Counted from the first letter of the stretch, positions 17,033 to 26,428 are shown. The stretch is DNA of 64,000 nt from SIRX01 sp965213905 (GCA_965213905.1 OZ243922.1:1674001-1738000), one strand, 5' to 3'. A program made the numbers and translations. The notes: generated by a model from the letters alone, not told the origin.

Positions 17033-19501
17033 TTACACTTCCACGGCCTTTCTCGAAACATTTCTCATCTGCTTCATCTCCGGATCGAAGAGCGGCTCCT
17101 CGGCCACCGTCGCCGCATGGAGCTCGTCGAAGTACTCGATCTCCAGCTCCGTTCCCGGCTCCGCCAGCTCCGGCGGCACCCAGGCGTAGGCGATGCTCTG
17201 CCCGATGCTGTAACCGTAGGCCGCGCTCGTCACGTATCCAACCGTGTCGCCGTTCGCGTACACCGGCTCGCTCCCCATAACGACCACCTCCGGGTCGTCT
17301 AGGAGGAGACAGGCGAGCTTCCGGCGTGGTCCTTCCTCTTTGCGCCGTAGGAGTGCTTCTTTGCCGACGAAGTCTCCCTTATCCAACTTCACGGCAAATC
17401 CGAGGCCCGATTCGTAGGGGTCGTGTTCCGTGGTCATATCGCCGCCCCAGGCCCGGTAGCCCTTTTCCAGCCGCAGGCCGTTGAAGGCGCCGCGCCCGCC
17501 GGCGATGATGCCGTGTTTTTGTCCGGCCTCCCAGAGCAGGTTCCAGAGGCGGAGGCCCAGGTCGGAGGAAGTGTAGATCTCCCACCCAAGCTCCCCCACA
17601 TAGGAAACACGCAACGCCCGCGCCGGAACCTCCCCGATGTAAGCCTCCCGCACGTTGAAAAATCCGAAAGCCTCGTTCGACCAGTCGTCCTCGCTCAAAG
17701 ACTGCACCAGCTCCCGGGCCGCCGGTCCCCAAACCCCAACGCAGCACGTCCCGGAAGTAATGTCCCGAATCTGTACCGAGCCGTCGTCCGGGAGGTGTTG
17801 CGCCATCCACTCGATATCCCGCGGCCCGTTTAGGCCGAGTTGGAAGAGTTCTTCGCCGATCCGGGCCACCGTGATGTCGCTCTTTACGCCGCCCGCGTCG
17901 TCTAGCATCAGGGTGTAGGTGACTTTGCCGGTTGGCTTGTCGAGCTGGTTGGTATTCAGGCGTTGCAGGAATTTCAGCGCGCCGGGTCCGCTGACCTCGG
18001 CCCGTTTGAGGGCGGTCATGTCGTAGAGGGCGACGCGCTCGCGCGTGATCTGGTGTTCCGCTCCCACGATCGGCGACCAGTAACGTCCGGACCACTCGTC
18101 CCGGTCCGGGATGTCCCGGCCTTCCACGAGCGGCGCGTTCGCCTCGAACCAGTGCGGACGCTCCCAACCCGAAGCTTCGAGGAAGTATGCTCCCAACTCC
18201 TCTTGTTTAGAAAAGAACGGGCTCGCGCGTAGCGGACGCGGGTCTTCCATCGGCTGCTGGGGGTGGATGATGTCGTAGACTTCCTGGAAGGACTGCGAGC
18301 TGCGGGCCTTTACGTAAGCCGGGCTCGTGGCCCACTTCTCGAAGCGGTGGATGTCGGCGCCGGCCAGGTCTACGCTCGGGACTCCGGACGTGATCCACTC
18401 GGCCATCACCTTGCCGACCCCGGCGGCGTGCGTCACCCACACAGCCTCCGCCACCCAGAAACCTTTCGCTTCGTTCGATTCGCCGAGCAGCGGTCCGCCG
18501 TCCGGCGTGAAAGAGAAGAGCCCGTTCATCGGGGCGTCTACCTCGACGTTCTGTAGCGCGGGAAGCATCCGGCGGGCTTCGTCCAGCGAGGGCTGGAAGT
18601 CTTCCGGGGTGAACTCCATGATCGAGGGCATGACTTCGACTTCCTCGTACTTGGGAATGTCGTCGGCGGCCACGGGCATCGAGCGGTGCCGGTACGCCCC
18701 GATACCGTAGCGTTGGGCCTGATGCCGGAAGTACATCGAGAAGTCCTGGTGCCGCAGGATAGGATGAACGACCTCCCGGTCTTCGCCGTCGAGCTCCGCG
18801 AGCGGTGTGGTCCAGGCGTATTGGTGCTGCATCGGCTGTAGGGGGACCGTCATCCCGACCATCCGACCGAGCTTCGGACCCCACATCCCGGCACAACTAA
18901 CGACTAGCTCCGACGCGATCCTGCCCCGCGAAGTTTCGACCGCCCGCACCCGCCCATTATTTACTTCAATGCCGGTAACTTCGGTCTCGCCGTAGAAGCT
19001 GGCACCGCGCTCCATCGCCTGACGGGCCGCCGCCTCGGAAACGCGGACGCCCTTCGCTATGCCGTCGTCCGGGACGAAGAGACCGCCGTAGATGTTCTTC
19101 GCTTCTAGCAGCGACACCTTCTCGGCGCATTCTTCAGGAGAGATGAGTTCCGGCTCCAATCCCCACGAAGCGGCCAGGCCATGTTTACGCTTGAGGTCTT
19201 TCCAACGTTCGGAGGTCGCGGCGATTTCTATGCCGCCAACGGGGTAGAACCCGGGCTGGCCGTCCACCTCAAGCTCCGAGTAGCGCTTCACGCCGTACTT
19301 CGCCAGCTCGGTCATCGTCTTCGAGGGATTGGTCTGAAACACGAGGCCCGGGGCGTGTGACGTTGACCCGCCGGCCTCGAAGAGCGGACCCTGGTCTATG
19401 ACCGCCACGTCGCGCCAGCCGAGCTGTGTCAGTTGGTCCGCGACGTTGCAACCGACAATGCCCGCCCCGATCACCACGATATTGGCACTATCCTCCACCA
19501 T
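17033..19501 (-). CDS. Dimethylglycine/sarcosine dehydrogenase, FAD-GcvT fusion
   Basis: 822 residues from ATG 19501 (GGAGG upstream at short spacing); an in-frame start at 19675 would add 58 residues unlike the family. Residues 1-390 are a DAO-type FAD domain: IVVIGAGIVGCNVADQLTQLG then GGSTSHAPGLVFQTNPSKTM. A linker domain (FAO_M) follows, then GcvT folate-binding (LALYDMTALKRAEVSGPGA onwards, RVSYVGELGWEIYTSS) and C-terminal barrel domains. Such fusions demethylate dimethylglycine or sarcosine, passing formaldehyde to THF through an internal channel to form 5,10-methylene-THF. It is the first gene of the minus-strand one-carbon block, with a 260-base gap before the DmdA-like gene. Confidence 0.92.
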   Translation of the reverse strand: MVEDSANIVVIGAGIVGCNVADQLTQLGWRDVAVIDQGPLFEAGGSTSHAPGLVFQTNPSKTMTELAKYGVKRYSELEVDGQPGFYPVGGIEIAATSERWKDLKRKHGLAASWGLEPELISPEECAEKVSLLEAKNIYGGLFVPDDGIAKGVRVSEAAARQAMERGASFYGETEVTGIEVNNGRVRAVETSRGRIASELVVSCAGMWGPKLGRMVGMTVPLQPMQHQYAWTTPLAELDGEDREVVHPILRHQDFSMYFRHQAQRYGIGAYRHRSMPVAADDIPKYEEVEVMPSIMEFTPEDFQPSLDEARRMLPALQNVEVDAPMNGLFSFTPDGGPLLGESNEAKGFWVAEAVWVTHAAGVGKVMAEWITSGVPSVDLAGADIHRFEKWATSPAYVKARSSQSFQEVYDIIHPQQPMEDPRPLRASPFFSKQEELGAYFLEASGWERPHWFEANAPLVEGRDIPDRDEWSGRYWSPIVGAEHQITRERVALYDMTALKRAEVSGPGALKFLQRLNTNQLDKPTGKVTYTLMLDDAGGVKSDITVARIGEELFQLGLNGPRDIEWMAQHLPDDGSVQIRDITSGTCCVGVWGPAARELVQSLSEDDWSNEAFGFFNVREAYIGEVPARALRVSYVGELGWEIYTSSDLGLRLWNLLWEAGQKHGIIAGGRGAFNGLRLEKGYRAWGGDMTTEHDPYESGLGFAVKLDKGDFVGKEALLRRKEEGPRRKLACLLLDDPEVVVMGSEPVYANGDTVGYVTSAAYGYSIGQSIAYAWVPPELAEPGTELEIEYFDELHAATVAEEPLFDPEMKQMRNVSRKAVEV

Positions 19502-20135
19502 CGACCTCCAATCCGTCCGGCGTTCTCGAAACCAGGATCGGAGCCCGCCCCATAACGCCCTCGCCCACTCGACCACCCTTACTCCACACGACGCCTCCGG
19601 AAACCTCGCTCCCGGCGAGGATCTAAACCCTCGACTGTGTTGCGTATTGTGAGCGTGTCTCTCATGAAGAAACATGTATCATACGAGTTTTGTTGCGTCA
19701 AGAGATTGTGGCGGAAATTTTTTCGGGATGTTTGAGTCGGGCCCGGATGGCGTTGGCCCCGGGGATAAATCTCCGTATAAAGAAAGCTAAACGGGTTTTC
19801 AGCGGACGCCACACCCTGGGGTCGCGCCGGCTGTCTTTACGAGTTTATTGGCGGAATGCCTTTGTCGCTCTTGCAACGTAGGGACGTCTCGAAGCCTCTG
19901 GATCTGTGTGTCGTGGTACGTGGATGTGGCGGAGCTGGTGGTTTTGACGAGAAATATACTTGTAGGGGATGGAATTCGCCTACTACAAAGGACAATCTTC
20001 CGCGCCGTCGCACGAAGTTTTCATACATTTGTAGTATGGAGTTAGGGTTTGGGAAAAGGGGTCGTTGCCGGGGCCGGCAGGTTTCTGTGCGGAGAAGGTG
20101 CGCCCCTCTCCGCACGGAAAGAGTTGAAGAAGATT
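19502..20135. other. 634-base region without a gene between DMGDH and asp23
   Basis: I see no convincing coding frame. The left half is the minus-strand leader of the dimethylglycine dehydrogenase gene and holds a 6-bp hairpin at 19604-19620. A TTGACG (19701-19696, minus) is a possible -35 element with a weak TACATG -10 seventeen bases on. The right end holds a 9-bp perfect hairpin at 20087-20115, downstream of the Asp23 stop. Base composition in 19.8-20.05 kb is somewhat lower in GC than around it. Confidence 0.5.
20087..20115 (-). terminator. Hairpin downstream of the Asp23-like gene
   Basis: Perfect 9-bp inverted repeat (GTGCGGAGA at 20087-20095 with TCTCCGCAC at 20107-20115) around an 11-base loop, 20 bases past the Asp23 stop. 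There is no strong T tract, so a factor-dependent or T-less terminator is possible. Confidence 0.45.
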
Positions 20136-20555
20136 CTAGCTGTTCTGCTCTTGTTGACCGGTTCCCTGCGAGGATTGTTGATCGGGGAACAATACGTCGT
20201 TCACCGTTATGTTGACCACGGCAACTTCGAGGCCTACCAGGTTCTCGACCCGGTTTACGATATTGCGGCGGACGGCTTCGGAGAGCTGGGGTATGGACTT
20301 GCCGTACTCGACGGACATGTCCAGGTCTATGGCGGCTTCTTCGTCTCCGACCTCGACGACTACGCCGCGGGTCGTCTGCCCCCCGCCGCCACCGCCGGTT
20401 ATGCCCTCCAAGAGGCTGCCGGCGGCGCGGGAACCGGCCCCGCCCATCTGCACGCCTTCTACCTCTTGGGCCGCGATGCCGACTACTTGCGAGACCACGG
20501 GGGTCTCTACGATGGTCACACCCCGGTCACTCTGCAACGGGCTCTTCTCGCTCAT
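20136..20555 (-). CDS. Asp23/Gls24 family envelope stress response protein
   Basis: 139 residues from ATG 20555, which has AAAGGAG eight bases upstream. The Asp23 pattern is clear: GVTIVETPVVSQVVGIAAQEVEGV, a glycine-rich loop, VEVGDEEAAIDLDMSVEYG, and VVNITVNDVLF. Asp23/Gls24 proteins are small, membrane-associated or cytosolic proteins that rise on alkaline or cell-envelope stress; no enzymatic activity is known. The gene stands alone between a long non-coding stretch and the nucleoside-recognition membrane protein gene read from the same strand. Confidence 0.9.
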   Translation of the reverse strand: MSEKSPLQSDRGVTIVETPVVSQVVGIAAQEVEGVQMGGAGSRAAGSLLEGITGGGGGGQTTRGVVVEVGDEEAAIDLDMSVEYGKSIPQLSEAVRRNIVNRVENLVGLEVAVVNITVNDVLFPDQQSSQGTGQQEQNS

Positions 20556-20631
20556 GCGTTGCACTCCTTTCTGTAGACGGGTTCAGGTTACACCAAATCG
20601 TGGCGTATTGACATGGCGGCGTTCCGGGAGT

Positions 20632-21567
20632 TCATGCTTCACGCCACAGCCGGGTTACGAGCAGCGTCAAGGATATGGCGGCCAGCAGGCGTATAAGGAG
20701 TAGGGGGAGGACGTTTATGCCTAGCGGGATAAAGATAAGCGTGTCCTCGATCACGGCGTGACAGGCGCAGAGAAATAGGATCGTCAGCGTAAGTTCCCGC
20801 TTCGTGAAGCTCTGCTCCCGGACCTGTTCCAGGATCACCCCGGCCCCGAAGGCCAGGCCGAATATCAGGCCGCCCGCCATCGTAACCGCCCCGTGCGGCG
20901 CGACGCCCAGAGGCCGCATCAGAGGCCGCATCCAGGCCGCGAACCTTCCCAGCGCCCCGAGGTCTTTTAGAACCTGGATCATGATCATTACCGGAAACAC
21001 GATCAGGGCGAGCTGGAAAACTCCGACCGTGGCCGATTGCAACGCCCCCAGCAGTATCTCCACCCACCCCGAAGGCTCCACCTCCGTCATCGGCGCCAAC
21101 CCGTAACGGGCGACCTGGCCTCCTCCGCCCCACAAAAGGTTCACGACGACCGCGGCGGTGGCCGCGAGCCCTACCCGAAACCCGACGACCAGACTCACAC
21201 TCACCCCGATACGCCGGCACACCGCCGCCTCGACCGGCAGCGAGTGAGAAAAGCTCAACATCAGGGCCAGGATAAAGACCTGCTTCACCGTAAGTTCCAT
21301 CGTTAGGATCGCCCCGATAGCCGCATAGAGGTTCAGCAAGTTGCCCAAAGCGAGCGGCACCGCCGCCTCGCTCGGAAGCCCGACCAGCGCCGTTACCGGC
21401 GTCAGCCCCGAGAGCAGCGCGTCGTAGACGGCCGTGTACTGCAAAACGGAGACTGCGAGCGTTACGGGGAAGATGATCCTGCCGAGTTCCCAAGTCGTCC
21501 GCAGCCCGCTCTTGAAACCCTCGCGCCACCGGATGCGCCGCCACCTTTTGCCGGAACCTTTCGCCAT
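20632..21567 (-). CDS. Nucleoside recognition (Gate) domain membrane protein
   Basis: 311 residues with about eight hydrophobic helices. The paired Gate-like segments (LGRIIFPVTLAVSVLQYTAVY near residue 30 and VFQLALIVFPVMIMIQVLKDLGAL in the second half) are typical of the nucleoside-recognition family that includes SpmA/SpmB and YjiH. A histidine-rich CACHAVIEDTLIF segment near the C terminus resembles the YjiH-type proteins. The transported solute is not known. The gene is 68 bases upstream of asp23 on the same strand and could be co-transcribed. Confidence 0.85.
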   Translation of the reverse strand: MAKGSGKRWRRIRWREGFKSGLRTTWELGRIIFPVTLAVSVLQYTAVYDALLSGLTPVTALVGLPSEAAVPLALGNLLNLYAAIGAILTMELTVKQVFILALMLSFSHSLPVEAAVCRRIGVSVSLVVGFRVGLAATAAVVVNLLWGGGGQVARYGLAPMTEVEPSGWVEILLGALQSATVGVFQLALIVFPVMIMIQVLKDLGALGRFAAWMRPLMRPLGVAPHGAVTMAGGLIFGLAFGAGVILEQVREQSFTKRELTLTILFLCACHAVIEDTLIFIPLGINVLPLLLIRLLAAISLTLLVTRLWREA

Positions 21568-21669
21568 GATGAACCTACTATACAGAGGCGGCGAAGTAGT
21601 TCCATACTCGTGTCTCTTTGCAAGGATCCTACTGCGTACTGCATTGCTTTACCGCGATCGGAGTGTAGA

Positions 21670-22935
21670 TCATTGCTGCATGGACTTGACGGACGATAGT
21701 ATCAACCACAGGGACGCGAGAAGCATTCCTAACATCCCGACCACCAGGGTGGGTGGGACCCCGATCACCTCACCCAGGAACCCGCCGCACAGTCCGCCCA
21801 GAGGAATCGCTCCATACACCAGGAAGCGCTGGGTGGCGTTCACTCGTCCGAGAAGGTGATCCGGCGTAAGCGTCTGGCGGGCGCTGACTTCGCCCACGCG
21901 GTAGACCGTGAGGAAGAGATACTGGACAAACTCCGCGACGAGTACCATCGGCAGGGCAACCGCCGGGACTACGACCGCGAGCGGTATCGCCAGGCCGAAA
22001 AGACCGCAGATCACCATCGAACCAGCCATCGCCGGGCCCCGGCCGAACCTGCGAGAAACCGGATCGGCGGCCAGCGCCCCGAGCAGGGCTCCTATGCCTC
22101 CCAGCGCAAAGACCAGCCCGACCGTCGCCGGGCCCAGGCCGAGGTCGTCGGCAAGATATAGTACGTAAACAGAGAGAAACACGAACCCGAAGAAGTTGTG
22201 GGTCATCGAGCAGAGGACGAGCGGGCGCAGCAGGCGATGGGAGAACACCACCCGCAGCCCTTCCGAAACGCCTTGCAGCGCGGACGGGGGCTCGTTCGGG
22301 GACGAGGAAGGTGGTTTCTCCAGGACTCTTAGCCGCATCAGGAACGCTGCTGAGACGAGGTAGGAGACCGTGTCGAACAGTACGGTCAACGGCGCGCCGA
22401 CGAGGCCGACCATCCAGCCCGAGATGCCCGGTCCGCCGACCTGTGCAAGCGAGCGACTGGCCTCCAGCTTACCGTTTCCCTCTGCGAGGCGGCCGCGCCC
22501 CACCAGCGTGGGCATCAGCGACATCGCGGCAACCTCGAAGACCACGGTGAATGCTCCGGCGGTCAGCGCCACGGTATACAGGAGGCCCATGTTCAACCAC
22601 CCGAACATCCAGGCGGCAGGAATCAGCGCGAGCAACGCGGTGCGGGCGAGGTCGGAGGCAACCAGCAGCGGGACGCGCCGGACGCGGTCCACCAGCACGC
22701 CAACAAATAGTCCGATCAGCAGAAAAGGCGCTGTGCCCGCCGCCGAAAGTAAGCCCATCTGAAGCGGCGATGCATCCAGCATCAACGCTGCCAGCAATGG
22801 CAGCGCCACGATTGTCACCTGGCTTCCGAACCCGGATACCGTTTCCGCAGCCCACAGCTTTAAGAAACCGGAGTGTAGCCAGAGGCCCGTCGGCCGAAAT
22901 TGCTCGACTAAACGAGCGAATATAGGTTTGTTCAC
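21670..22935 (-). CDS. MFS transporter, enterobactin-exporter/macrolide-efflux like (MFS_3)
   Basis: 421 residues, about twelve transmembrane helices. The N terminus FLKLWAAETVSGFGSQVTIVALPLLA and the GVLVDRVRRVPLLVASDLART loop (MFS motif A) match the MFS_3/EntS-MefA-like drug efflux branch. The C-terminal half repeats the pattern with GPATVGLVFALGGIGALLGA. Export of a hydrophobic drug or siderophore is the usual role; the substrate here is unknown. The GTG start at 22935 has AGGGG nine bases upstream, and this sequence forms one arm of a perfect hairpin at 22945-22962. Confidence 0.88.
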   Translation of the reverse strand: MNKPIFARLVEQFRPTGLWLHSGFLKLWAAETVSGFGSQVTIVALPLLAALMLDASPLQMGLLSAAGTAPFLLIGLFVGVLVDRVRRVPLLVASDLARTALLALIPAAWMFGWLNMGLLYTVALTAGAFTVVFEVAAMSLMPTLVGRGRLAEGNGKLEASRSLAQVGGPGISGWMVGLVGAPLTVLFDTVSYLVSAAFLMRLRVLEKPPSSSPNEPPSALQGVSEGLRVVFSHRLLRPLVLCSMTHNFFGFVFLSVYVLYLADDLGLGPATVGLVFALGGIGALLGALAADPVSRRFGRGPAMAGSMVICGLFGLAIPLAVVVPAVALPMVLVAEFVQYLFLTVYRVGEVSARQTLTPDHLLGRVNATQRFLVYGAIPLGGLCGGFLGEVIGVPPTLVVGMLGMLLASLWLILSSVKSMQQ

Positions 22936-23249
22936 GAGGAAATACCCCTGTCGTTACAGGGGGAGAGGGACTACAGTGCCCTGGGGCGCCCGCTCCCGCC
23001 GTCCTTTACGCCAAAACTTCCAGAACGACGGTTATGCAGCCAGTAGCGGATCGGGCATGTTCGGCAGGCACAGGATACCGATCCCGGTCGATGCTGATCC
23101 GCACGTTGTATTTTTTGTGTACGTGATCATACCCCGAGGCTAGCACACGTTTATTCGTGCCGCCAAACTGCCACCGGGCTTAGCGAATCACATATTTCAC
23201 TTCGAGACTCTCTCACAACGAACGTTCAGCGATGATGCTTGTGGAGAGA
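22936..23249. other. 314-base region between the MFS gene and ligA
   Basis: No coding frame of note. It contains the 22945-22962 inverted repeat next to the MFS start and otherwise nothing I can name; both flanking genes read from the minus strand, so it must hold the 3' end region of ligA mRNA and a promoter for the transporter. Confidence 0.5.
22945..22962 (-). promoter_or_regulatory. Perfect 7-bp inverted repeat overlapping the MFS gene ribosome site
   Basis: CCCCTGT (22945-22951), loop CGTT, ACAGGGG (22956-22962). On the minus-strand mRNA the 3' arm carries AGGGG, the only ribosome-binding-like sequence before GTG 22935. It could act as a repressor operator or as an RNA hairpin that hides the ribosome site. 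Confidence 0.5.
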
Positions 23250-25253
23250 TCAGGAGATCACAGCTTGAAACCCCGCCTCGTCCAACACCGGCACGCCGAG
23301 TTCCCGAGCTTTCTCTAACTTGGAGCCGGCTTCTTCTCCGGCGAGCACATAATCAGTGTTCTTACTGACGGAGGATGTGAAGGTTCCTCCGGCCTCTTCT
23401 AACTGTTCGACGAAGTAGCTGCGGGGGCGGCTGAGGGTTCCGGTCACCACGATCCGCTTTCCGGCGAGTGGTCCTTCGGTGGTCCCCGACTCTACCGCGC
23501 CGAAGTTGAGGCCGAACTTCATAAGGCGGCTTACCAGCTCGCCGTTGTCTTCGAGGCCGAAGTATTCGACTACGGCGCGGGCGACTATCTCGCCGATGCC
23601 GTCTATCTCGGCCAGGGCTTCTACGGAGACGCCTTTGAGGAGGTCTTCGCCGCTAAATTTTTCCGCGATCAGGCCCGCCGTTACCGTGCCGACGTGCCGG
23701 ATGCCGAGGGCGTAGAGGACGCGGGGGAAGGGTTGCTCTTTGCTTTTTTCTATGGCCCGGATCAGGTTCTCCGCGCTTTTTTCGCCGAAACCTTCGAGTG
23801 GTACGAGTTGTTCGGCCTTTGGCTCATAGATTCCCGAAACGTTTTTTACGAGGCCGAGGTCGAAAAGGCGGGTGGCGAGCTTCTCTCCGAGGCCGTCTAC
23901 GTCCATCGCGTCCTTCGTGCACCAGTGAATGATGTGCTCCAGAGCCTGCGCCGGGCAGCGGGTGTTGATGCACCGGGTTACGGCTTCACCTTCCGGGCGA
24001 GAGACGGGCTCCCCGCAGACGGGGCATTCGGTCGGCATCTCGAAGGCGTATTCGGTGCCGTCGCGGGCTTCGGGGACGGCCCGGACTACCTGCGGTATTA
24101 CGTCCCCCGCCCGCTCGACCACCACCGTGTCGCCTATGAGGACGCCCTTCTCCCGCACGTAGTCTTCGTTGTGGAGGGTGGCGCGGGAGATGGTCACGCC
24201 GCCGACGTTTACCGGCTCCAGTATAGACTGCGGCGTCAGGGCCCCGGTTCGCCCGACGTTCACCCAAATGTCCACGAGCTTGGTCCGGCCGGCCAGCGGC
24301 TCGAACTTGTACGCGATGGCCCATCGCGGCGCCTTCTGCACGAAGCCCAACTTCTCCTGCTGACCGCGGGAATCCACCTTCACCACCACGCCGTCCACCT
24401 GGTAGCCGACCGACTCCCGCTCCGCCGCCCACTTCTCGCACTCCTCGATCACCGACTCGATGTCGTCGTGGACCTTGTAGGGGTTAACGCGCAAGCCGTA
24501 GCTCTTGAGGGCGGCCAGGGCTTCGGAGTGGCTTTCGTAATTCGGATAGCCTTCACCGACGCCGTAGAGAAAGAGCGTGAGGGGGCGTCCCGCGGTTACT
24601 TTCGGGTCGAGTTGGCGGATGGAGCCTGCGGCCAGGTTGCGGGGGTTTGCGAAAGGTTTCTCGCCTTCCGCCTCGCGCCGGGCGTTCAGCTTCTCGAACT
24701 CTTCCAGGCCGACGTATACCTCTCCCCTGGGTTCCAGGACCTCCGGCGGGGCGTCGTCCAGCTTGTCCGGGATCGCCCGGATCGTACGCAGGTTGTGCGT
24801 TACGTCTTCACCGACCGTGCCGTTGCCCCGCGTTGCGCCGCCGACGAAGGAGGCGTTCTCGTAGCGCAGCGAGACCGCGAGGCCGTCTATCTTGAGTTCC
24901 GTGACGTAGCGAAGCTGCGGTTCCTCGTCTTCTCCCAGCAGGCGCCTCACGCGGGCGTCCCACTCGCGCAGGTCCCCGGTCTTGCGGGCGTTCGAGAGGG
25001 AGAGCATCGGGACGGCGTGCTCTACTTCCTCGAACTCTTCGAGGGGTTCGCCGCCGACGCGCCGGGTTGGGGAGTCGGGGGTTATGAGCTCGGGGTATGT
25101 TTCTTCGAGGCTTCCTAGTTCGTCGTAGAGGGCGTCGTACTCGGCGTCGGAGATCTCCGGCGCGTCGTCTATGTAGTAGCGGCGGCCGTGGTAGCGGAGT
25201 GTCTCCCGCAACTCCTCGACCCTGCCCTGAACGTTCGTGCTCTTCTCGGCCAC
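23250..25253 (-). CDS. ligA: NAD-dependent DNA ligase LigA
   Basis: 667 residues, standard length. Domain order is complete: Ia domain (YYIDDAPEISDAEYDALYDEL), adenylation domain with the active lysine in TELKIDGLAVSLRYE, OB fold, the four-cysteine zinc finger (CPVCGEP then RCINTRCPAQ), helix-hairpin-helix repeats, and a C-terminal BRCT domain (GPLAGKRIVVTGTLSRPRSY). It seals nicks in replication and repair using NAD+. The GTG start at 25253 is 51 bases from the PrcB-like lipoprotein gene upstream on the same strand. Confidence 0.98.
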   Translation of the reverse strand: MAEKSTNVQGRVEELRETLRYHGRRYYIDDAPEISDAEYDALYDELGSLEETYPELITPDSPTRRVGGEPLEEFEEVEHAVPMLSLSNARKTGDLREWDARVRRLLGEDEEPQLRYVTELKIDGLAVSLRYENASFVGGATRGNGTVGEDVTHNLRTIRAIPDKLDDAPPEVLEPRGEVYVGLEEFEKLNARREAEGEKPFANPRNLAAGSIRQLDPKVTAGRPLTLFLYGVGEGYPNYESHSEALAALKSYGLRVNPYKVHDDIESVIEECEKWAAERESVGYQVDGVVVKVDSRGQQEKLGFVQKAPRWAIAYKFEPLAGRTKLVDIWVNVGRTGALTPQSILEPVNVGGVTISRATLHNEDYVREKGVLIGDTVVVERAGDVIPQVVRAVPEARDGTEYAFEMPTECPVCGEPVSRPEGEAVTRCINTRCPAQALEHIIHWCTKDAMDVDGLGEKLATRLFDLGLVKNVSGIYEPKAEQLVPLEGFGEKSAENLIRAIEKSKEQPFPRVLYALGIRHVGTVTAGLIAEKFSGEDLLKGVSVEALAEIDGIGEIVARAVVEYFGLEDNGELVSRLMKFGLNFGAVESGTTEGPLAGKRIVVTGTLSRPRSYFVEQLEEAGGTFTSSVSKNTDYVLAGEEAGSKLEKARELGVPVLDEAGFQAVIS

Positions 25254-25303
25254 GGGGGGATTATACGCGCGGGCAGCCCCGGTCCCAATACCACTTATAC
25301 TAC

Positions 25304-25909
25304 TTATACGTTACGGACGGGCCAGCCGAGCTCCCGCCCGTTTTCCGTTACGAAGACGAACTCTTTCTCGCCGGTGTCCACGCCCCGCAACACGGCGGCG
25401 GCGTATGGATAGGTGAGCGCCTGGCCCACCAGCGCATCCGGCGGCGGTTCTTCGAGGGCGAGTCGAACTACCACCCGGCTGCCTTCCGGGCGGGCGGATA
25501 GTACCTCCACCGTGTAGCCCCCAGTCGGCTTCTCTCCCCAGAAAACCGCCAGGTACGTTCCCTCTCCAGAGTTCTGTGCCCGGATGCCGGTCGCCCCGGA
25601 GAGCGCGGCGGCGGACTGGGCGAGAACTACCTGCGGCTCGTTCAGGCCATCGGGGCCGGAGGAGATCTCTACCAACGGCACCCCGCTTGGCACCTCGCCT
25701 GGCACCTCGTTTGGCGGCCCGCCCGTCGTGCCGGCCGCGGTCGTAGTTTTCTCTCGCACCGGGCCTGTGCCGTCGCTGGTCTTCTCCGGGGGGGAGCCCG
25801 GGCTTCCCGTTTCCCCGCCCCCGGAACTTACGTACCCGTTCTCGCATCCGGCGGCCAGAAGCAGGACCAACAGAAAAACCGCGACGCGCAAGATCGCAGG
25901 ACGACTCAC
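25304..25909 (-). CDS. Lipoprotein with PrcB-type C-terminal domain
   Basis: 201 residues. The signal sequence ends in the lipobox LLAAGC (Cys near residue 22), followed by a 60-residue Gly/Pro/Thr-rich linker, so the mature protein is membrane-anchored outside the cell. The C-terminal TYLAVFWGEKPTGGYTVEV block is the signature of the PrcB C-terminal domain, named for a subunit of the Treponema denticola PrtP/dentilisin complex; in free-living bacteria its role is unknown. The GTG start is two bases past the stop of the PRC-barrel gene, indicating co-transcription. Confidence 0.82.
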   Translation of the reverse strand: MSRPAILRVAVFLLVLLLAAGCENGYVSSGGGETGSPGSPPEKTSDGTGPVREKTTTAAGTTGGPPNEVPGEVPSGVPLVEISSGPDGLNEPQVVLAQSAAALSGATGIRAQNSGEGTYLAVFWGEKPTGGYTVEVLSARPEGSRVVVRLALEEPPPDALVGQALTYPYAAAVLRGVDTGEKEFVFVTENGRELGWPVRNV

Positions 25910-25911
25910 GT

Positions 25912-26202
25912 TTAGCCGTTGTCCGCGTAGTGCTCGCGGACGGCGTCGTCGAAATCGCCGGAGAACTCTTCCAGTTCGGGGGCGGTCTCGATCTTCTCCC
26001 GGTCGTACGGTACGGAGACGCTTTCTTCGGCGGCGTTCACCTCGATCCGCTCCGCCGGGACGGTGTGCCCGTCCACGACCACGTACTTCAAGACGTCGGC
26101 GGGCGCGTCGTAGACCGTTTGCCCGATCTCACCGGCCTCGTTTCGGGAGAGGTCGTAGACTTTGTAGCCTTCCAGGAAAGTGTAAGGGTTGTCCGGTTCC
26201 AT
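25912..26202 (-). CDS. PRC-barrel domain protein
   Basis: 96 residues, acidic. The segment KVYDLSRNEAGEIGQTVYD followed by KYVVVDGHTVPAERIEV fits the PRC-barrel beta fold (residues 14-65), with an acidic helical tail. Stand-alone PRC-barrel proteins of this type are frequent in stress-tolerant bacteria and have no defined biochemical role. GGAGG precedes the ATG. It starts a minus-strand set with the PrcB-like lipoprotein gene and is divergent from the PspA operon. Confidence 0.7.
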   Translation of the reverse strand: MEPDNPYTFLEGYKVYDLSRNEAGEIGQTVYDAPADVLKYVVVDGHTVPAERIEVNAAEESVSVPYDREKIETAPELEEFSGDFDDAVREHYADNG

Positions 26203-26377
26203 CTTTTACCTCCGGTGGTGGGAGTACCCCAGCGCACATATGATAACCGCGAGTTCCCGCCGCTGGTTCCCGCCTCCGCATTGTCCGACGCCCCCGGCGT
26301 TACGCCCGCCGGACGCACCCCGCAAGACCACTACCGGGCCGTCCGCTAGCAGCGACCTAGAGAACCGGCGCCAATGC

Positions 26378-26383
26378 TATAAT
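26378..26383 (+). promoter_or_regulatory. Extended -10 promoter element of the PspA operon
   Basis: TGCTATAAT: a perfect TATAAT preceded by TGN, 45 bases before the PspA ATG. No good -35 hexamer is seen at 17 bases, which fits an extended -10 promoter. It lies in the 226-base gap between divergent genes. Confidence 0.55.
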
Positions 26384-26428
26384 TGCTCCGTACGTTGAAA
26401 ACTTCTATAGCCGGGGGTATCGGCACGC

